NCBI RefSeq assembly: GCF_025558425.1
Contig: NZ_CP094718.1
Coordinates: forward strand, 682,001-746,000
From: Staphylococcus sp. IVB6240
GTDB lineage: Bacteria > Bacillota > Bacilli > Staphylococcales > Staphylococcaceae
Reading direction: 5' to 3'
DNA: 64,000 nt
Positions 1-9,813 of this stretch are shown in pieces (the first letter of the stretch is position 1; each line of letters starts with the position of its first letter). The notes below the pieces were generated by a model that saw nothing but the letters and a program-made list of their open reading frames with translations, had not been told where the DNA came from and made no database searches. Both the position numbers and the translations under genes were made by a program.

Positions 1-708
1 TGATTGTGTCTCTTGTGCTTTTTTGAATAAAATTTTGAGTACTTCCATTTGACGTTCGCCACGTTTTAAATCAGAGTCTTGTTTACGTGTACGTGTAATT
101 GCCAATGCCTCATCGCCATTAAGCAATTGCTTCCCTTTTTTTAATTTGATACGACCTTGATCTGATGTGTTTGGCTCATTCAGGTCATAAGGGACATCAT
201 ATTCAATCCCGCCAAGCTCATCTACTGTTTTCACAAATGCGTCCATATCGATACGAATAAAATAGTCGACAGGTACATTGAGTGTTTCTTCAACAGCCTC
301 CATGGAAGCTTTAGGCCCACCATATGCGTGCGCATGTGTAATTTTATCGAAGTAATTGACTTCAGGTATGTAGCTTAATGTATCTCGGGGAATACTAAGT
401 AAACGAATTTTTTTGGTGTCTGGATTTAAAGTTGATAAAATCATGGCATCCGTTCTTGATTGTTCCGCACTTTGGCCATTTTCACGTCGAGAACTACTAT
501 CATCTATTCCTAAGAAAAGAATAGAGATCGGATCTGCCGTTGCATCAACAGGTTTTTCTCTTAAATTGGATTGACGTGTGTCTGATTCGGAAAAGGAATT
601 TTTAAAAGCACCTTTTGATGAATGAAACAACATGAAACCAAAAATGGTAGGGACAACAATGAGCATTAATGCTAATACTGTTAATAATAATTTAAGTCCT
701 CTATTCAT
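1..708 (-). CDS. lcpB: LCP (LytR-CpsA-Psr) family wall-polymer ligase, 3' end outside window
   Basis: LCP proteins attach wall teichoic acid or other anionic polymers from a lipid carrier to peptidoglycan on the outer membrane face. The visible 236 codons start at ATG (706-708) behind a GGAGCAATG ribosome site. They show one N-terminal membrane anchor (about residues 5-25), then a spacer and the LCP domain with SRTDAMILSTLNP, IPRDT and ITHAHAYGG, which carry the conserved Arg and Asp residues of the family. The C-terminal part lies before base 1. In S. aureus the LCP gene in this position next to qox is lcpB (SA0908 as I recall), so the symbol rests on synteny; the family assignment is firm. 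Confidence 0.85.
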   Translation of the reverse strand, partial: MNRGLKLLLTVLALMLIVVPTIFGFMLFHSSKGAFKNSFSESDTRQSNLREKPVDATADPISILFLGIDDSSSRRENGQSAEQSRTDAMILSTLNPDTKKIRLLSIPRDTLSYIPEVNYFDKITHAHAYGGPKASMEAVEETLNVPVDYFIRIDMDAFVKTVDELGGIEYDVPYDLNEPNTSDQGRIKLKKGKQLLNGDEALAITRTRKQDSDLKRGERQMEVLKILFKKAQETQS

Positions 709-970
709 GGATCATTGCTCCTAAAAAAGTGTTGAATTACAAATCATACTTTATTGTAATGTATTTTACAGGATACTTTCAATCATTTGGAACGAATAAA
801 CGTTAGTGTATATAAAAATATTGAAGAAGTTATAGTGATTGTAAAAAGTTATTAACAATCAATTAGTTGTGGTCTCATACTTAAGACCGAATTTAACGAA
901 AAGATGAATTTAACTTTTTAAATGGGGTAGAACATAAAGTAATAAAGATTAAAAATCGGAGGGAATAAAT

Positions 971-1600
971 ATGAAATTTAAAATTTTGTCGTTACTATTA
1001 TCTGCAGGAGTTGTTTTAGCCGCTTGTGGCAATGACAATGACGATAATATGAATAAAAATGATGATAAACAAGAAACAACACAAACTTCAACAAAAGAAA
1101 CAGACAATGATCAAAATAGTAAAGATGATCAAAACGATACGCAGTCATCAAATAATCAAAATAACAATACGGTCCAATTAAAAGATATTAAAACTGAACC
1201 AGAAAAAGCGATTAAAACTGCACAAGGCGCTTTTGATGGGGAAATGAAAAAAATTGAGTACAAGCAAGATAATGGAGAATGGATTTATAAAATTGATTTA
1301 GTAAATGGAAACAAAGAGTCAGAAGTGAAAGTATCTGACAAAGATAATAAAGTGATTCAAACTGAAGAAGAAACAGAAAACGATAACCAAGATAACAAAG
1401 CGATTAACTATAAAGATATGATTTCTTATGAAGAAGCAGTTAAGACGGCTCAAAAAGAATTAAAAGGTGACTTAAAACAATGGAAGTTAAATGAAGATGA
1501 TGGACAACTTGTTTATGAAGTCAAGATTACGAGTCAAAATGATGAACGTGAATATTTAATTGATGCGAAGTCAGGTAAGTTAATTGGTGAAGATAAGTAA
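971..1600 (+). CDS. PepSY-domain (YpeB-like) lipoprotein
   Basis: This is a 209-residue secreted lipoprotein. The signal peptide ends in a lipobox, VLAAC, with Cys19 as the lipidated residue. A low-complexity Asn/Asp/Gln/Lys/Thr linker (about 20-65) is followed by two tandem PepSY-type repeats (about 72-128 and 145-207), each with an EEA/EKA-x-KTAQ helix and a closing strand. PepSY domains are usually thought to inhibit or chaperone secreted proteases or bind the wall; no specific partner can be read here. It is a single gene: GGAGGG ribosome site 7 bases before ATG and its own terminator. It lies between the LCP gene and hmp, both on the other strand. Confidence 0.85.
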   Translation: MKFKILSLLLSAGVVLAACGNDNDDNMNKNDDKQETTQTSTKETDNDQNSKDDQNDTQSSNNQNNNTVQLKDIKTEPEKAIKTAQGAFDGEMKKIEYKQDNGEWIYKIDLVNGNKESEVKVSDKDNKVIQTEEETENDNQDNKAINYKDMISYEEAVKTAQKELKGDLKQWKLNEDDGQLVYEVKITSQNDEREYLIDAKSGKLIGEDK

Positions 1601-1609
1601 TTAAAGAGA

Positions 1610-1641
1610 AGCGGGGCAGCGATTGTTGCCTCGCTGTTTTT
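1610..1641 (+). terminator. Intrinsic terminator of the PepSY lipoprotein gene
   Basis: The arms AGCGGGGCA and TGCCTCGCT pair with one G-U around an 8-base loop and are followed by a short T run. It sits 10 bases after the stop codon. Confidence 0.75.
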
Positions 1642-1644
1642 AGG

Positions 1645-1680
1645 CAAAAAAAGATGGCTGCGATCTAATCGCAACCATCT
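1645..1680 (-). terminator. Intrinsic terminator of hmp
   Basis: Read on the minus strand, AGATGGTTGCGAT-TAG-ATCGCAGCCATCT is followed by seven T. It lies 12 bases beyond the hmp stop and is back to back with the opposing terminator. Confidence 0.8.
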
Positions 1681-1691
1681 CTATAAATATA

Positions 1692-2837
1692 TTAGACTGC
1701 AACACTTAAACGTGGAACGAATGTTTCGAAGTGAATTCTGTTTTCGTCAACACCTAATTCTTGTAACTCTTGAATCATTGATTGTAAGAATGGTGTACCA
1801 CCACAGATATAAACTTCAGTATCATCTGCAAGGTAATCTTTAAGTTCTGCAGCTTTTAAGTAACCTTCTGCATCACGTAAGTGTGTGTGTAATTTCGCAT
1901 CTTTAGCTTCTGCTGTGATTTTATCTAGTTCTGCTTTGAAAGCAACATCTTTTTCTGAAGCAGCAACGTTGATGAATTTAACGTTAGTACCTTGTTGTGC
2001 AGCATGACGGTACATAGATACTAATGGTGTAACACCTACGCCTGAACCTAAGAATAATTGAGGTTTTTCAACATTGTGTACTTGGAATCCACCAACTGGT
2101 GCAGATAAGTTAATCATGTCACCTTCTTTGAACTCATCATGTAAGATTGTAGAAACTTCACCTTCATGATTTTCACTTACTTCACGACGAACGCCGAAAG
2201 TAATGAAGTCTTTACCACCGTCAACGATTGAATAATGACGTTTTGCACGGTAAGGTAATTTTTCGCTTTCAACATCAACTGTAATGTATTGACCAGGTAC
2301 AAACTGGCTTAAATCTTGATCTTTTGATACAACAGTGAAAGCTTTGATGTTGTGTGTGACTTCTTCAATTTTGTCAATTTTGAATGGTTTGAAACCTTCC
2401 CAAGCCATTCCAGCATAGATTTCTTTTTCAATAGAAATAAATGCATCTGCGATAACACCGTAAGCTTTTGCCCAAGTTTTGATGATAGGGTGGTTTTCGT
2501 CCACACCAACAACATCTTGGATCGCTGCTAATAAGTTTTCGCCAACGATTGGATAGTGTTCTTCACGTACATCTAATGCACAGTGTTTGTATCCAACTTC
2601 TTTAACAATTGGAACAATCGGTGTGAAGTCATCAATGTTTACTGCAGCAGCAAGCACTGATTGAGCTAAGGCTGTTGATTGAAAACCTTTTTTCTGGTTT
2701 GTTTGGTTAAACATATTGCGTAGTTCAGGGTGTTGATTGAACATTCTATTGTAGAATCGTGATGTGATTTCTGTTCCTTTTTCTTTTAATACGGGAACTG
2801 TTTCTAAAATAATCCCTTTTTCTTCTTGTGTTAACAC
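1692..2837 (-). CDS. hmp: Flavohaemoglobin, nitric oxide dioxygenase
   Basis: Hmp oxidises nitric oxide to nitrate in the cytoplasm using O2, haem, FAD and NAD(P)H, and protects respiration from nitrosative stress. The globin domain (1-140) has the proximal His85 in YKHCAL. An FAD domain follows with RAKRHYSIV (about 200), then an NAD domain with GSGVGVTP (about 265) and the C-terminal FVPRLSVAV. I chose the GTG at 2835-2837 (381 residues), 8 bases after AAGGAG; an upstream GTG at 2846 overlaps the ribosome site. The chosen length equals S. aureus Hmp. It is monocistronic, close to the quinol oxidase operon, with a cre-like site about 90 bases upstream. Confidence 0.95.
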   Translation of the reverse strand: MLTQEEKGIILETVPVLKEKGTEITSRFYNRMFNQHPELRNMFNQTNQKKGFQSTALAQSVLAAAVNIDDFTPIVPIVKEVGYKHCALDVREEHYPIVGENLLAAIQDVVGVDENHPIIKTWAKAYGVIADAFISIEKEIYAGMAWEGFKPFKIDKIEEVTHNIKAFTVVSKDQDLSQFVPGQYITVDVESEKLPYRAKRHYSIVDGGKDFITFGVRREVSENHEGEVSTILHDEFKEGDMINLSAPVGGFQVHNVEKPQLFLGSGVGVTPLVSMYRHAAQQGTNVKFINVAASEKDVAFKAELDKITAEAKDAKLHTHLRDAEGYLKAAELKDYLADDTEVYICGGTPFLQSMIQELQELGVDENRIHFETFVPRLSVAV

Positions 2838-2926
2838 TAGAATCACTCCTTAAAGGTATTTACTATATATTATTCACTTGTTTATGCTCAGCGTAAACAA
2901 AAACGCATTGCATTTGCAAGCGAGAT

Positions 2927-2941
2927 AATAAGCGTTTACAA
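2927..2941 (-). promoter_or_regulatory. Candidate CcpA (cre) site upstream of hmp
   Basis: On the minus strand TTGTAAACGCTTATT matches the cre consensus WTGNAANCGNWNNCW at all but one fixed position (T for the final C). It lies between hmp and the Ig-like protein gene. CcpA control is inferred only from the motif. Confidence 0.4.
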
Positions 2942-3040
2942 AATTTTAAAACTTATAAGTCTATAGTAGGATTCCATCTTATCTGAAAAAATGTATAATA
3001 GACAATGTCAGTACATACAGAATGGAGGACCACACAGAAT

Positions 3041-3370
3041 ATGAATAAATTACTTCAATCATTATCAGCAATTGGTGTTTCAGCAACACTCGTTACACCA
3101 AATCTTAGTGTGGAAGCAACATCCAACACAGTACCATCTATAAAGGGAACAGAAGATACTATTATTGAAGTGGGTAAGACATATAACCCATTGGCTGGTG
3201 TTACTGCGTACGACAAAGAAGATGGTGACTTAACCGATAAAATAAAGGTAAATGGTCATTTTGATACGTCTAAAAAAGGGACATATCAACTTGAATACCA
3301 AGTCACAGATTCTGATGGTGCCATTGAAACATCGTCACGTGTGATCAAAGTTGTCGATGCACCACAATAA
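3041..3370 (+). CDS. Small secreted Ig-like (DUF5011-type) protein
   Basis: This 109-residue protein has a signal-like N terminus (MNKLLQSLSAIGVSATL, Ala-rich cleavage region near VEATS) followed by a single Ig-like module. The module has the typical DUF5011/HYR pattern: P-x-I-K-G-T, YNPLAGVTAYDKEDGDLTDK, then GTYQLEYQVTDSDG and a closing VIKVVD strand. Such modules usually repeat within large surface proteins; here one stands alone with no LPXTG anchor. I started at ATG 3041 with GGAGG 12 bases upstream; an in-frame ATG at 3005 has no ribosome site. In S. aureus, fmtA occupies this interval. Role unknown; it may be a free secreted binding domain or a remnant of a larger protein. Confidence 0.7.
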   Translation: MNKLLQSLSAIGVSATLVTPNLSVEATSNTVPSIKGTEDTIIEVGKTYNPLAGVTAYDKEDGDLTDKIKVNGHFDTSKKGTYQLEYQVTDSDGAIETSSRVIKVVDAPQ

Positions 3371-3809
3371 GTTAGGTTAAAGGCTGATAATCGCTAGTCT
3401 GAAAAGGCTTACATTATTCAGTCTTTCTTTAACTATAACATTAAGCTGCCTGACTAGTAACTATTTTACAAATCCCATCGTGTACAAGATATAAGTAAAT
3501 TCCCTACATCTATCTATTAAATACCCTCTTTTTATTGATAAACATTTTCAATTAGCACCTTTTAGAAAGCGTTTCCAATCCTTATCCCACTTTGAATTGA
3601 CTACATTTTATGTTCTAAATCACATTTTTAGGTGTTTCACAAAATGTACACATATTTTTCGAAAAACTCTCATCCCACGCTACGCCTAGACTGACAAGGT
3701 CTTTAGTATTTTTTATTTGCTAAAATAACAAAAAGCCTCTTGTAAATATTGCATATTATTTTAAAATTGGATGTAAGCCCTACAATAGTACAATTAGGAG
3801 GTTAAAAAA
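3371..3809. other. Gene-free upstream region of qoxABCD
   Basis: This 439-base AT-rich stretch holds no open frame I can support. It contains the cre-like site at 3564-3578 and presumably the qox promoter, which I could not assign with confidence. Any stem-loop after the Ig-like gene is weak. Confidence 0.6.
3564..3578 (-). promoter_or_regulatory. Candidate CcpA (cre) site upstream of qoxA
   Basis: Read on the minus strand, TTGGAAACGCTTTCT fits WTGNAANCGNWNNCW at every fixed position. It lies about 230 bases before qoxA. CcpA is the carbon-catabolite regulator of Firmicutes; its action here is inferred from the motif. Confidence 0.5.
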
Positions 3810-4913
3810 GTGTCAAAATTAAAGTCTTTGCTTCTAACGTTTGGAACACTGTTACTATTAACAGGCTGTTCTAATATGGAAGTCTTAAACCCAAAAGGGC
3901 CACAAGCAAGTGAATTGAGATTCTTGATTATCTACTCAATTATCTTCATGGTTGGCATTGTTGCGGTTGTATGTATCCTTTTTGCTGTTTTCACATGGAA
4001 GTATCGTTATGAGAAAACAACAGAATCAGGAAAAGTACACCACAACGCATTACTTGAAACAGTATGGTTTATCATTCCTGTATTCATTTTAGTTGCATTA
4101 ATGATTCCTACTGTTAAATCACTTTACGATTTTGAGGAGCCACCAAAATCTGAAGACGACCCAATCGTTGTCTACGCAGTGAGCGGTGGTTACAAATGGT
4201 TCTTCGCATATCCTGAGGAAAAAATTGAAACAGTGAACCATTTAACAATTCCTACTAATCGTCCAATTACGTTCAAGCTTCAAGCGATGGACACAATGAC
4301 AAGTTTCTGGATTCCACAACTTCACGGTCAAAAATATGCGATGACTGGAATGACAATGGAATGGACGATGCAAGCAGATGAGGAAGGTACTTACCGTGGA
4401 CGTAACTCTAACTTCAATGGTGAAGGTTTCTCACGCCATACTTTCCAAGTTAACGCAGTAAGTCAAGAAAAATACGATGAATGGGTGAAAAAAGCGCAAT
4501 CAGAGAAAGTCATCGATCAAGATACTTTCGACAAACAACTTTTACCTATCACGGAAAATGAACAGTTAACATTCAGCGGTACGCATATGGCATTCGTAGA
4601 CCCGGCTGCAGATCCGGAATACATTTTCCATGCATACAAACGCTTCAACTTTGTTCAGAAGGACTTAAACTTCACACATGATCAAACAACAGGTGTTTTA
4701 AGCGAACCGAACAAACCAGCACGTAAAGTGACGGTTACGAATGAAAACTACCCACGCCATGGTATGAAACCTGCCATCCTTAAGAACGATGAAAAGTATG
4801 ACAATGAGTTCAAGAAGGATGAAGAACATACAATTGATGAAATGGAATCAATTCAAAAAGGTGCCAAAGATGCAGAGGCACACAAAAATCATAAAAGTGG
4901 AGGTGGACATTAA
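3810..4913 (+). CDS. qoxA: Quinol oxidase aa3 subunit II
   Basis: QoxA is the membrane-anchored subunit II of the aa3-type menaquinol oxidase, which reduces O2 to water and pumps protons. Residues 1-20 form a lipoprotein signal ending LLLTGC (Cys20). Two membrane helices follow (about 36-62 and 82-105), then the extracellular cupredoxin fold with WFIPV and [11 protein letters not shown]. The Cys/His/Met copper-A ligands of cytochrome c oxidases are absent, which marks it as a quinol oxidase. The tail (330-367) is Lys/Glu/His rich. Translation starts at GTG behind TTAGGAGG. First gene of qoxABCD; its TAA shares one base with the qoxB ATG. Confidence 0.95.
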   Translation: MSKLKSLLLTFGTLLLLTGCSNMEVLNPKGPQASELRFLIIYSIIFMVGIVAVVCILFAVFTWKYRYEKTTESGKVHHNALLETVWFIIPVFILVALMIPTVKSLYDFEEPPKSEDDPIVVYAVSGGYKWFFAYPEEKIETVNHLTIPTNRPITFKLQAMDTMTSFWIPQLHGQKYAMTGMTMEWTMQADEEGTYRGRNSNFNGEGFSRHTFQVNAVSQEKYDEWVKKAQSEKVIDQDTFDKQLLPITENEQLTFSGTHMAFVDPAADPEYIFHAYKRFNFVQKDLNFTHDQTTGVLSEPNKPARKVTVTNENYPRHGMKPAILKNDEKYDNEFKKDEEHTIDEMESIQKGAKDAEAHKNHKSGGGH

Positions 4914-6901
4914 TGATGAACTTTCCATGGGATGAGCTTCTCGTACGTGGTAACTGGATGATTACCATGGCTCAAATTAGTGCACCATTCTTAGTAATTG
5001 GTGTCATTGCCGCAATTACGTACTTTAAGCTTTGGGGATATTTATACAAGGAATGGTTCATGTCAGTCGACCACAAGAAGATTGGTTTAATGTACCTAAT
5101 CTGTGCCGTGTTAATGTTTGTTCGTGGTGGTATTGATGCGATCCTACTACGTATCCAATTAACAATTCCGGACAACCCATTCTTAGACTCAAATCACTAT
5201 AACGAAATCTTTTCAACGCACGGTGTAATCATGATCATCTTCATGGCGATGCCACTTGTAATTGGTTTAATGAACATCATTGTTCCATTACAAATCGGTG
5301 CACGTGACGTTGCATTCCCAGTACTTAACAATATTAGTTTCTGGTTATTTGTAGCAGGTATGTTATTATTCAACCTTTCATTTATTGTTGGTGGATCTCC
5401 TGCTGCAGGTTGGACAAACTATGCGCCATTAGCTGGTGAGTTTAGTCCAGGACCTGGTGTGAACTATTACCTAGTCGCAATCCAAATTTCAGGTATTGGT
5501 ACACTTATTACAGGTATCAACTTCTTTGTAACAATTATGAGATTAAAATCTCCAAGTATGAAATTTATGCAAATGCCAATGTTTGTTGTGACAACATTTA
5601 TCACAATGTTAATCATCTTATTAGCATTCCCACCACTTACAGTAGCACTTGCATTAATGACTACTGATAGAATTTTCGATACAGCGTTCTTTACAGTAGC
5701 TAATGGTGGTATGCCAATGCTTTGGGCAAACTTCTTCTGGGTATGGGGGCACCCTGAGGTATACATTCTTGTTCTTCCAGCATTCGGTATCTACTCAGAA
5801 ATTATTCCAACATTCGCACGTAAACGTCTATTCGGTCACCAAAGCATGGTATGGGCGACAGGCGGTATCGCGTTCTTAAGTTTCTTAGTTTGGGTTCACC
5901 ATTTCTTCACAATGGGTAATGGTGCATTAGTTAACTCATTCTTCTCTATTAGTACAGCGTTAATCTCTGTACCAACAGGTGTGAAAATGTTTAACTGGTT
6001 ATTCACACTTCACAAAGGTCGTATTACATTTGAATCACCAATGTTATTCTCACTTGCGTTCATTCCGAACTTCGTAATCGGTGGGGTAACAGGGGTTATG
6101 TTATCAATGGCGTCTGCGGACTTCCAATACCATAACTCATATTTCTTAGTAGCACACTTCCACTACACAATCGTAGCGGGTGTAGTATTCGCTTGTTTCG
6201 CTGCCATGATTTTCTGGTATCCGAAAGCAATGGGATACAAGTTATTTGAAAAACCTAACAAATGGTTCTTCTGGTTATTCATGATTGGTTTCAACGTGAC
6301 ATTCTTACCACAATTCATCTTAGGTCTTGATGGTATGCCACGTCGTCTATACACTTATGGTCCAGAAGAAGGTTGGTTCTTATTGAACCTTATCTCAACA
6401 ATTGGTGCAGCTATGATGTCAGTAGCATTCCTTATCTTCGTAGGAAACATTGTTTACAGTCATCTTAAAGCACCACGTGAAGCAACTGGCGACAACTGGG
6501 GCGGCTTAGGTCGTGGCTTAGAATGGTCAACGGCATCTGCAATCCCACCAAAATACAACTTTGCAATTACACCAGAATGGGATGACATCGATACATTCGT
6601 TGAAATGAAACAACATGGTAAACACTATTTAGATAACCATAATTACACTGACATTCACATGCCGAATAATACACATATCGGTTTCTGGATGGGTGTGTTC
6701 TTCACAATCGGTGGTTTCTTCTTAATCTTTGAAACATTACTTCCAGCGATCCTTTCATTAGTAGGTATCTGTGGATTAATGATTTGGAGAAGTTTCCAAG
6801 AAGATCATGGTTACCATATCCCTGCTAGCGAAGTTGCTGAAACTGAAGCACGTTTAAGAAAAGCACGTCAGGAAGAAAGGGAGGCTATGAGTCATGAGTA
6901 A
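4913..6901 (+). CDS. qoxB: Quinol oxidase aa3 subunit I
   Basis: QoxB is the catalytic haem-copper subunit, a polytopic membrane protein of 662 residues. The haem a3/CuB site is visible as WGHPEVYI (cross-linked His-Tyr) and the His pair in [15 protein letters not shown] carries the haem ligands of helix X, and STHGVIMI near 100 carries the low-spin haem ligand. Two adjacent ATG codons (4913 and 4916) follow GGAGGTGG. The S. aureus protein begins MNFPW, so 4916 is equally likely; I kept 4913 because it overlaps the qoxA stop (TAATG), suggesting translational coupling. Confidence 0.95.
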   Translation: MMNFPWDELLVRGNWMITMAQISAPFLVIGVIAAITYFKLWGYLYKEWFMSVDHKKIGLMYLICAVLMFVRGGIDAILLRIQLTIPDNPFLDSNHYNEIFSTHGVIMIIFMAMPLVIGLMNIIVPLQIGARDVAFPVLNNISFWLFVAGMLLFNLSFIVGGSPAAGWTNYAPLAGEFSPGPGVNYYLVAIQISGIGTLITGINFFVTIMRLKSPSMKFMQMPMFVVTTFITMLIILLAFPPLTVALALMTTDRIFDTAFFTVANGGMPMLWANFFWVWGHPEVYILVLPAFGIYSEIIPTFARKRLFGHQSMVWATGGIAFLSFLVWVHHFFTMGNGALVNSFFSISTALISVPTGVKMFNWLFTLHKGRITFESPMLFSLAFIPNFVIGGVTGVMLSMASADFQYHNSYFLVAHFHYTIVAGVVFACFAAMIFWYPKAMGYKLFEKPNKWFFWLFMIGFNVTFLPQFILGLDGMPRRLYTYGPEEGWFLLNLISTIGAAMMSVAFLIFVGNIVYSHLKAPREATGDNWGGLGRGLEWSTASAIPPKYNFAITPEWDDIDTFVEMKQHGKHYLDNHNYTDIHMPNNTHIGFWMGVFFTIGGFFLIFETLLPAILSLVGICGLMIWRSFQEDHGYHIPASEVAETEARLRKARQEEREAMSHE

Positions 6902-7502
6902 TAACAATGTCACTACAATTGATTCACGTACGCATGAAGGAAATTTAAACAAGCTAGGCTTCTGGATCTTCCTTACAGCTGAATTCGCACTTTTTGGTAC
7001 GCTTTTCGCAACGTTGTTAATCTTGCAACATGGTGGTAGCTATGGCGGTATGATGACAACTGAATTGTTTGAACTTCCGCTTGTATTAATTATGACATTC
7101 TTACTTTTAGCAAGTTCTTATACTTGTGGTATCGCAATCTACTACATGCGCCAAGAAAAGAAAAAGTTACTTTTAATTTGGATGGCAATCACTGTATTAT
7201 TAGGTGTTGGCTTCGTTGGATTCGAGATTTTCGAATTCGCGCACTATGCACATGAAGGTGCTACGCCACAAATTGGATCTTATTGGTCAAGTTTCTTTAT
7301 CTTACTTGGTACACACGGTCTTCACGTATCTTTAGGTATCGTGTGGATTACAGGATTACTAATCCAAGTTGTAAAACGTGGATTGAATAAGTACAATGCG
7401 CCGAAGTTATTTATTTCAAGTTTATACTGGCACTTCTTAGATGTTATCTGGATTTTCATCTTCACTGCCGTGTATATGATAGGGATGGTGTATAGCGGAT
7501 GA
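6894..7502 (+). CDS. qoxC: Quinol oxidase aa3 subunit III
   Basis: QoxC is the five-helix subunit III of the quinol oxidase, stabilising subunit I. The 202 residues include membrane spans near 25-47, 65-85, 98-118, 137-157 and 180-200, and the family motif HGLHVSLGI in the fourth span, with [12 protein letters not shown] in the last. It overlaps qoxB by 8 bases with GGGAGG inside the qoxB end, and its TGA overlaps the qoxD ATG (ATGA). The four genes therefore form one coupled unit. Confidence 0.95.
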   Translation: MSNNNVTTIDSRTHEGNLNKLGFWIFLTAEFALFGTLFATLLILQHGGSYGGMMTTELFELPLVLIMTFLLLASSYTCGIAIYYMRQEKKKLLLIWMAITVLLGVGFVGFEIFEFAHYAHEGATPQIGSYWSSFFILLGTHGLHVSLGIVWITGLLIQVVKRGLNKYNAPKLFISSLYWHFLDVIWIFIFTAVYMIGMVYSG

Positions 7503-7789
7503 GTACTTTAGTAAAACATACAATAGGCTTCATCGCCTCAATTATCTTAACGTTACTAGCAGTTTTTGTAACTCTTTATACGTCATTAGCATTAAATGCT
7601 AAAATCACAATTATTTTTGGTTTTGCATTTATTCAAGCATTCTTACAACTCCTTATGTTCATGCACTTAACTGAAGGTAAAGATGGTCGTTTACAACTTG
7701 CAAAAGTTATTTTCGCCATTATTATTACACTTGTTACAGTTATCGGTTCATACTGGGTAATGCAAGGTGCTCACGGTCACCATTTATAA
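7499..7789 (+). CDS. qoxD: Quinol oxidase aa3 subunit IV
   Basis: QoxD is the small three-helix subunit IV (96 residues), needed for assembly of the oxidase rather than catalysis. Membrane spans lie at about 10-30, 38-58 and 70-90. [14 protein letters not shown] is the conserved loop between the second and third. It overlaps qoxC by 4 bases and closes the operon ahead of a strong terminator. Confidence 0.93.
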   Translation: MSTLVKHTIGFIASIILTLLAVFVTLYTSLALNAKITIIFGFAFIQAFLQLLMFMHLTEGKDGRLQLAKVIFAIIITLVTVIGSYWVMQGAHGHHL

Positions 7790-7808
7790 ATGGTTATCGT
7801 GTTATAGT

Positions 7809-7843
7809 AAAAGGCACATACGCAACGCGTATGTGCCTTTTTT
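7809..7843 (+). terminator. Intrinsic terminator of qoxABCD
   Basis: AAAGGCACATACGC and GCGTATGTGCCTTT form a perfect stem with a 3-base loop and a T run, 20 bases after the qoxD stop. Confidence 0.9.
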
Positions 7844-7861
7844 AGGTCCTTCACCTTTTGT

Positions 7862-7897
7862 GGTGGGATGGCATGAAATGCTATCCCGCCTTTTTTA
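7862..7897 (+). terminator. Second terminator-like hairpin after qoxD
   Basis: GTGGGATGGCAT-GAA-ATGCTATCCCGCC is followed by six T. It directly follows the first terminator, so it may be a back-up stop or the end of a short transcript. Confidence 0.6.
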
Positions 7898-8183
7898 TGT
7901 TTTATCATTTTAGATACAAAATAAGCGCTCATGCCTCTATCATTTTAAGTGCCTAAACAAAAAATTAAGAGGAGACATCATGCGCCTATATGTCATGATA
8001 TATTAAAACGACTAAAAATAAAAGAAAAAATATTAAAGTTTTAAGGTAGAAGAAGCTGTACACGATTTCTACAGTCATTAATGGGGGATACAGCCTCATA
8101 CATATGAAATGTGTATCACGTTTGGTTGTGTGAATCTATTTTATTAAAAAGTATATATATCCTTTACTTAAATATTGGGATAT
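7898..8183. other. Gene-free region between qoxD and folD
   Basis: This AT-rich interval separates two convergent genes. The only coding-like sign is an AGAGGAG ribosome site five bases before an ATG at 7980 that opens an 8-codon frame (MRLYVMIY, stop at 8004-8006). No known RNA could be recognised. Confidence 0.5.
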
Positions 8184-8234
8184 AAAAAAGACAAAGCATG
8201 TAACGAAATATCGCTACACGCTTTGTCTTTTTTA
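8184..8234 (-). terminator. Intrinsic terminator of folD
   Basis: The arms AAAAGACAAAGC and GCTTTGTCTTTT extend inward through further pairs. The two inner non-Watson-Crick positions are G-U in minus-strand RNA but A-C in plus-strand RNA, so the hairpin is built for folD transcripts. Confidence 0.8.
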
Positions 8235-8263
8235 TTTATTGAAATTTAAAATGTATATTTATA

Positions 8264-9121
8264 TTATTCTAAGCCGCGACGCATTTTTTCAGCGATGAGT
8301 GTGTTGTTAAGTACCATTGTGATTGTCATTGGACCTACGCCACCTGGAACTGGTGTAATAGCGCCTGCGATTTCTTTTACTGCGTCATAGTCAACATCGC
8401 CTTTTAATTTACCATTTTCATCAGGTGTATTACCGACATCAATGACAACAGCGCCTTCTTTAACGTCATCTTTTGTTACCATACCTGGACGACCTACTGC
8501 ACTTACAATGATATCTGCATTGATTAGGTGATCGTGGATGTTTTGGCTACGTGAATGTAACACAGTTACTGTTGCATTTTGTTGTGTAAGAAGTTTTGCA
8601 ACAGGTTGTCCAACAATGTGGCTACGTCCAATCACAACAGCATTTTTACCCTCTAGATTAATGTCAGCATGTTTTAACAGTTCCATAACGCCAAGTGGTG
8701 TACATGGAATTAATTTTGCTTCGTCTAGATATAAACGACCAATGTTGATTGGGTGGAAGCCATCAACGTCTTTATCTGGATCAATGGCATCTAATACTTT
8801 TTGTTCATCTACTTGTTTTGGAAGAGGTACTTGAACAAGAATTCCGCTCACAGATTCATCATTGTTCAAACGTTCTAATTCTTTTAAAACATCTTCTTCA
8901 GATGTTTCTTCGGCTAAATGAATGACTTCTGAAATCATCCCGATTTTTTCTGCGGCTTTCTTTTTAGATCGAACATAGCTTTGGCTTGCACCATCATTAC
9001 CAACTAGGATAACAGAAAGTTTAGGCGTGAAACCTTTTTCTTTAAGTGCTTCAACTTCATCCTGTAATCCTTGACGATAATCTTTTGCAATTTGTTTCCC
9101 ATCTAATATTTTTGCGCTCAT
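8264..9121 (-). CDS. folD: Methylene-THF dehydrogenase / methenyl-THF cyclohydrolase
   Basis: FolD interconverts 5,10-methylene-THF and 10-formyl-THF in the cytoplasm. The formyl product feeds PurN and PurH, encoded in the divergent purine operon. The protein (285 residues) has the family motifs [18 protein letters not shown] with the catalytic Lys, [20 protein letters not shown], the NADP-binding [14 protein letters not shown] and the closing [11 protein letters not shown] started at ATG 9119-9121, 9 bases after GGAGG; in-frame starts further upstream would add 17 residues absent from the family. It faces purE across a 209-base control region. Confidence 0.95.
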   Translation of the reverse strand: MSAKILDGKQIAKDYRQGLQDEVEALKEKGFTPKLSVILVGNDGASQSYVRSKKKAAEKIGMISEVIHLAEETSEEDVLKELERLNNDESVSGILVQVPLPKQVDEQKVLDAIDPDKDVDGFHPINIGRLYLDEAKLIPCTPLGVMELLKHADINLEGKNAVVIGRSHIVGQPVAKLLTQQNATVTVLHSRSQNIHDHLINADIIVSAVGRPGMVTKDDVKEGAVVIDVGNTPDENGKLKGDVDYDAVKEIAGAITPVPGGVGPMTITMVLNNTLIAEKMRRGLE

Positions 9122-9188
9122 AACAAAAATCCTCCTTTGAATTATTCGAACTTTATTATTAATTATAACCAAAAATATGCGTTATAAA

Positions 9189-9233
9189 CGAACGAAATAC
9201 GAAGATTATTTCGTTTTTAATACATAAAGTTCG
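9189..9233. promoter_or_regulatory. purR operator: Candidate PurR-box cluster between folD and purE
   Basis: CGAA occurs at 9189, 9193 and 9200, and its complement TTCG at 9210 and 9230, all in A/T flanks (AAACGAAC, AAGTTCGATTTTT). Firmicute PurR binds paired inverted CGAA-centred boxes, released by PRPP. The cluster lies just upstream of the purE promoter and could also serve folD. Confidence 0.6.
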
Positions 9234-9242
9234 ATTTTTGCA

Positions 9243-9271
9243 TTGAAATATACATTTAGTATTGTTATGCT
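9243..9271 (+). promoter_or_regulatory. Promoter of the purine operon
   Basis: TTGAAA and TATGCT are separated by 17 bases. About 60 bases lie between it and the purE ATG. I saw no purine riboswitch in the leader. Confidence 0.65.
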
Positions 9272-9330
9272 ATACCTGTAATATACAACTAAAGTGATTC
9301 AAATTTCAAATTTTTGAAAGGGTGTTCATA

Positions 9331-9813
9331 ATGAAAGTTGCTGTCATAATGGGAAGTTCTTCTGACTGGGACATTATGCAAGAAGCATGTGACATGTTAG
9401 CAACATTTGAAATTCCGTACGATAAGAAGGTAGTCTCTGCACATCGTACGCCACATATGATGGTTGAATTTGCAACACATGCACGTGAAAATGGCTATTC
9501 TGTCATCATCGCGGGTGCTGGTGGCGCTGCACATCTTCCAGGAATGGTTGCATCTATGACGACATTACCAGTTATAGGTGTACCTATTGAATCTAAAAGT
9601 TTGAAAGGACTTGACTCGTTACTATCAATTGTTCAAATGCCAGGCGGAATACCAGTCGCAACAACAGCAATTGGCAAAGCAGGAGCCAAAAATGCAGGTA
9701 TTTTAGCAGCGCGTATGCTTGGTATGACTGATGGTCAGGTACAACAAAAACTTGAGGCTTATGAAACGTCATTAGTTGAGAAAGTTGAGGCGATGCAAGA
9801 TGACCTTCAATAA
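9331..9813 (+). CDS. purE: N5-carboxyaminoimidazole ribonucleotide mutase
   Basis: PurE moves the carboxylate of N5-CAIR to C4, giving CAIR, in de novo IMP synthesis. The 160-residue class I protein has MGSSSDW near the N terminus (phosphate binding), SAHRTP (about 41-46) with the catalytic His, and [13 protein letters not shown]. The start at 9331 follows GAAAGGGTG; an ATG 9 bases upstream lacks suitable spacing. First gene of an eleven-gene unit in which nearly all genes overlap or abut. Confidence 0.96.
   Translation: MKVAVIMGSSSDWDIMQEACDMLATFEIPYDKKVVSAHRTPHMMVEFATHARENGYSVIIAGAGGAAHLPGMVASMTTLPVIGVPIESKSLKGLDSLLSIVQMPGGIPVATTAIGKAGAKNAGILAARMLGMTDGQVQQKLEAYETSLVEKVEAMQDDLQ

Noticed and set aside
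2309..2515. Alternate-frame minus-strand open frames inside hmp and other large genes
   Set aside because: They lie wholly within verified genes and show no motif.
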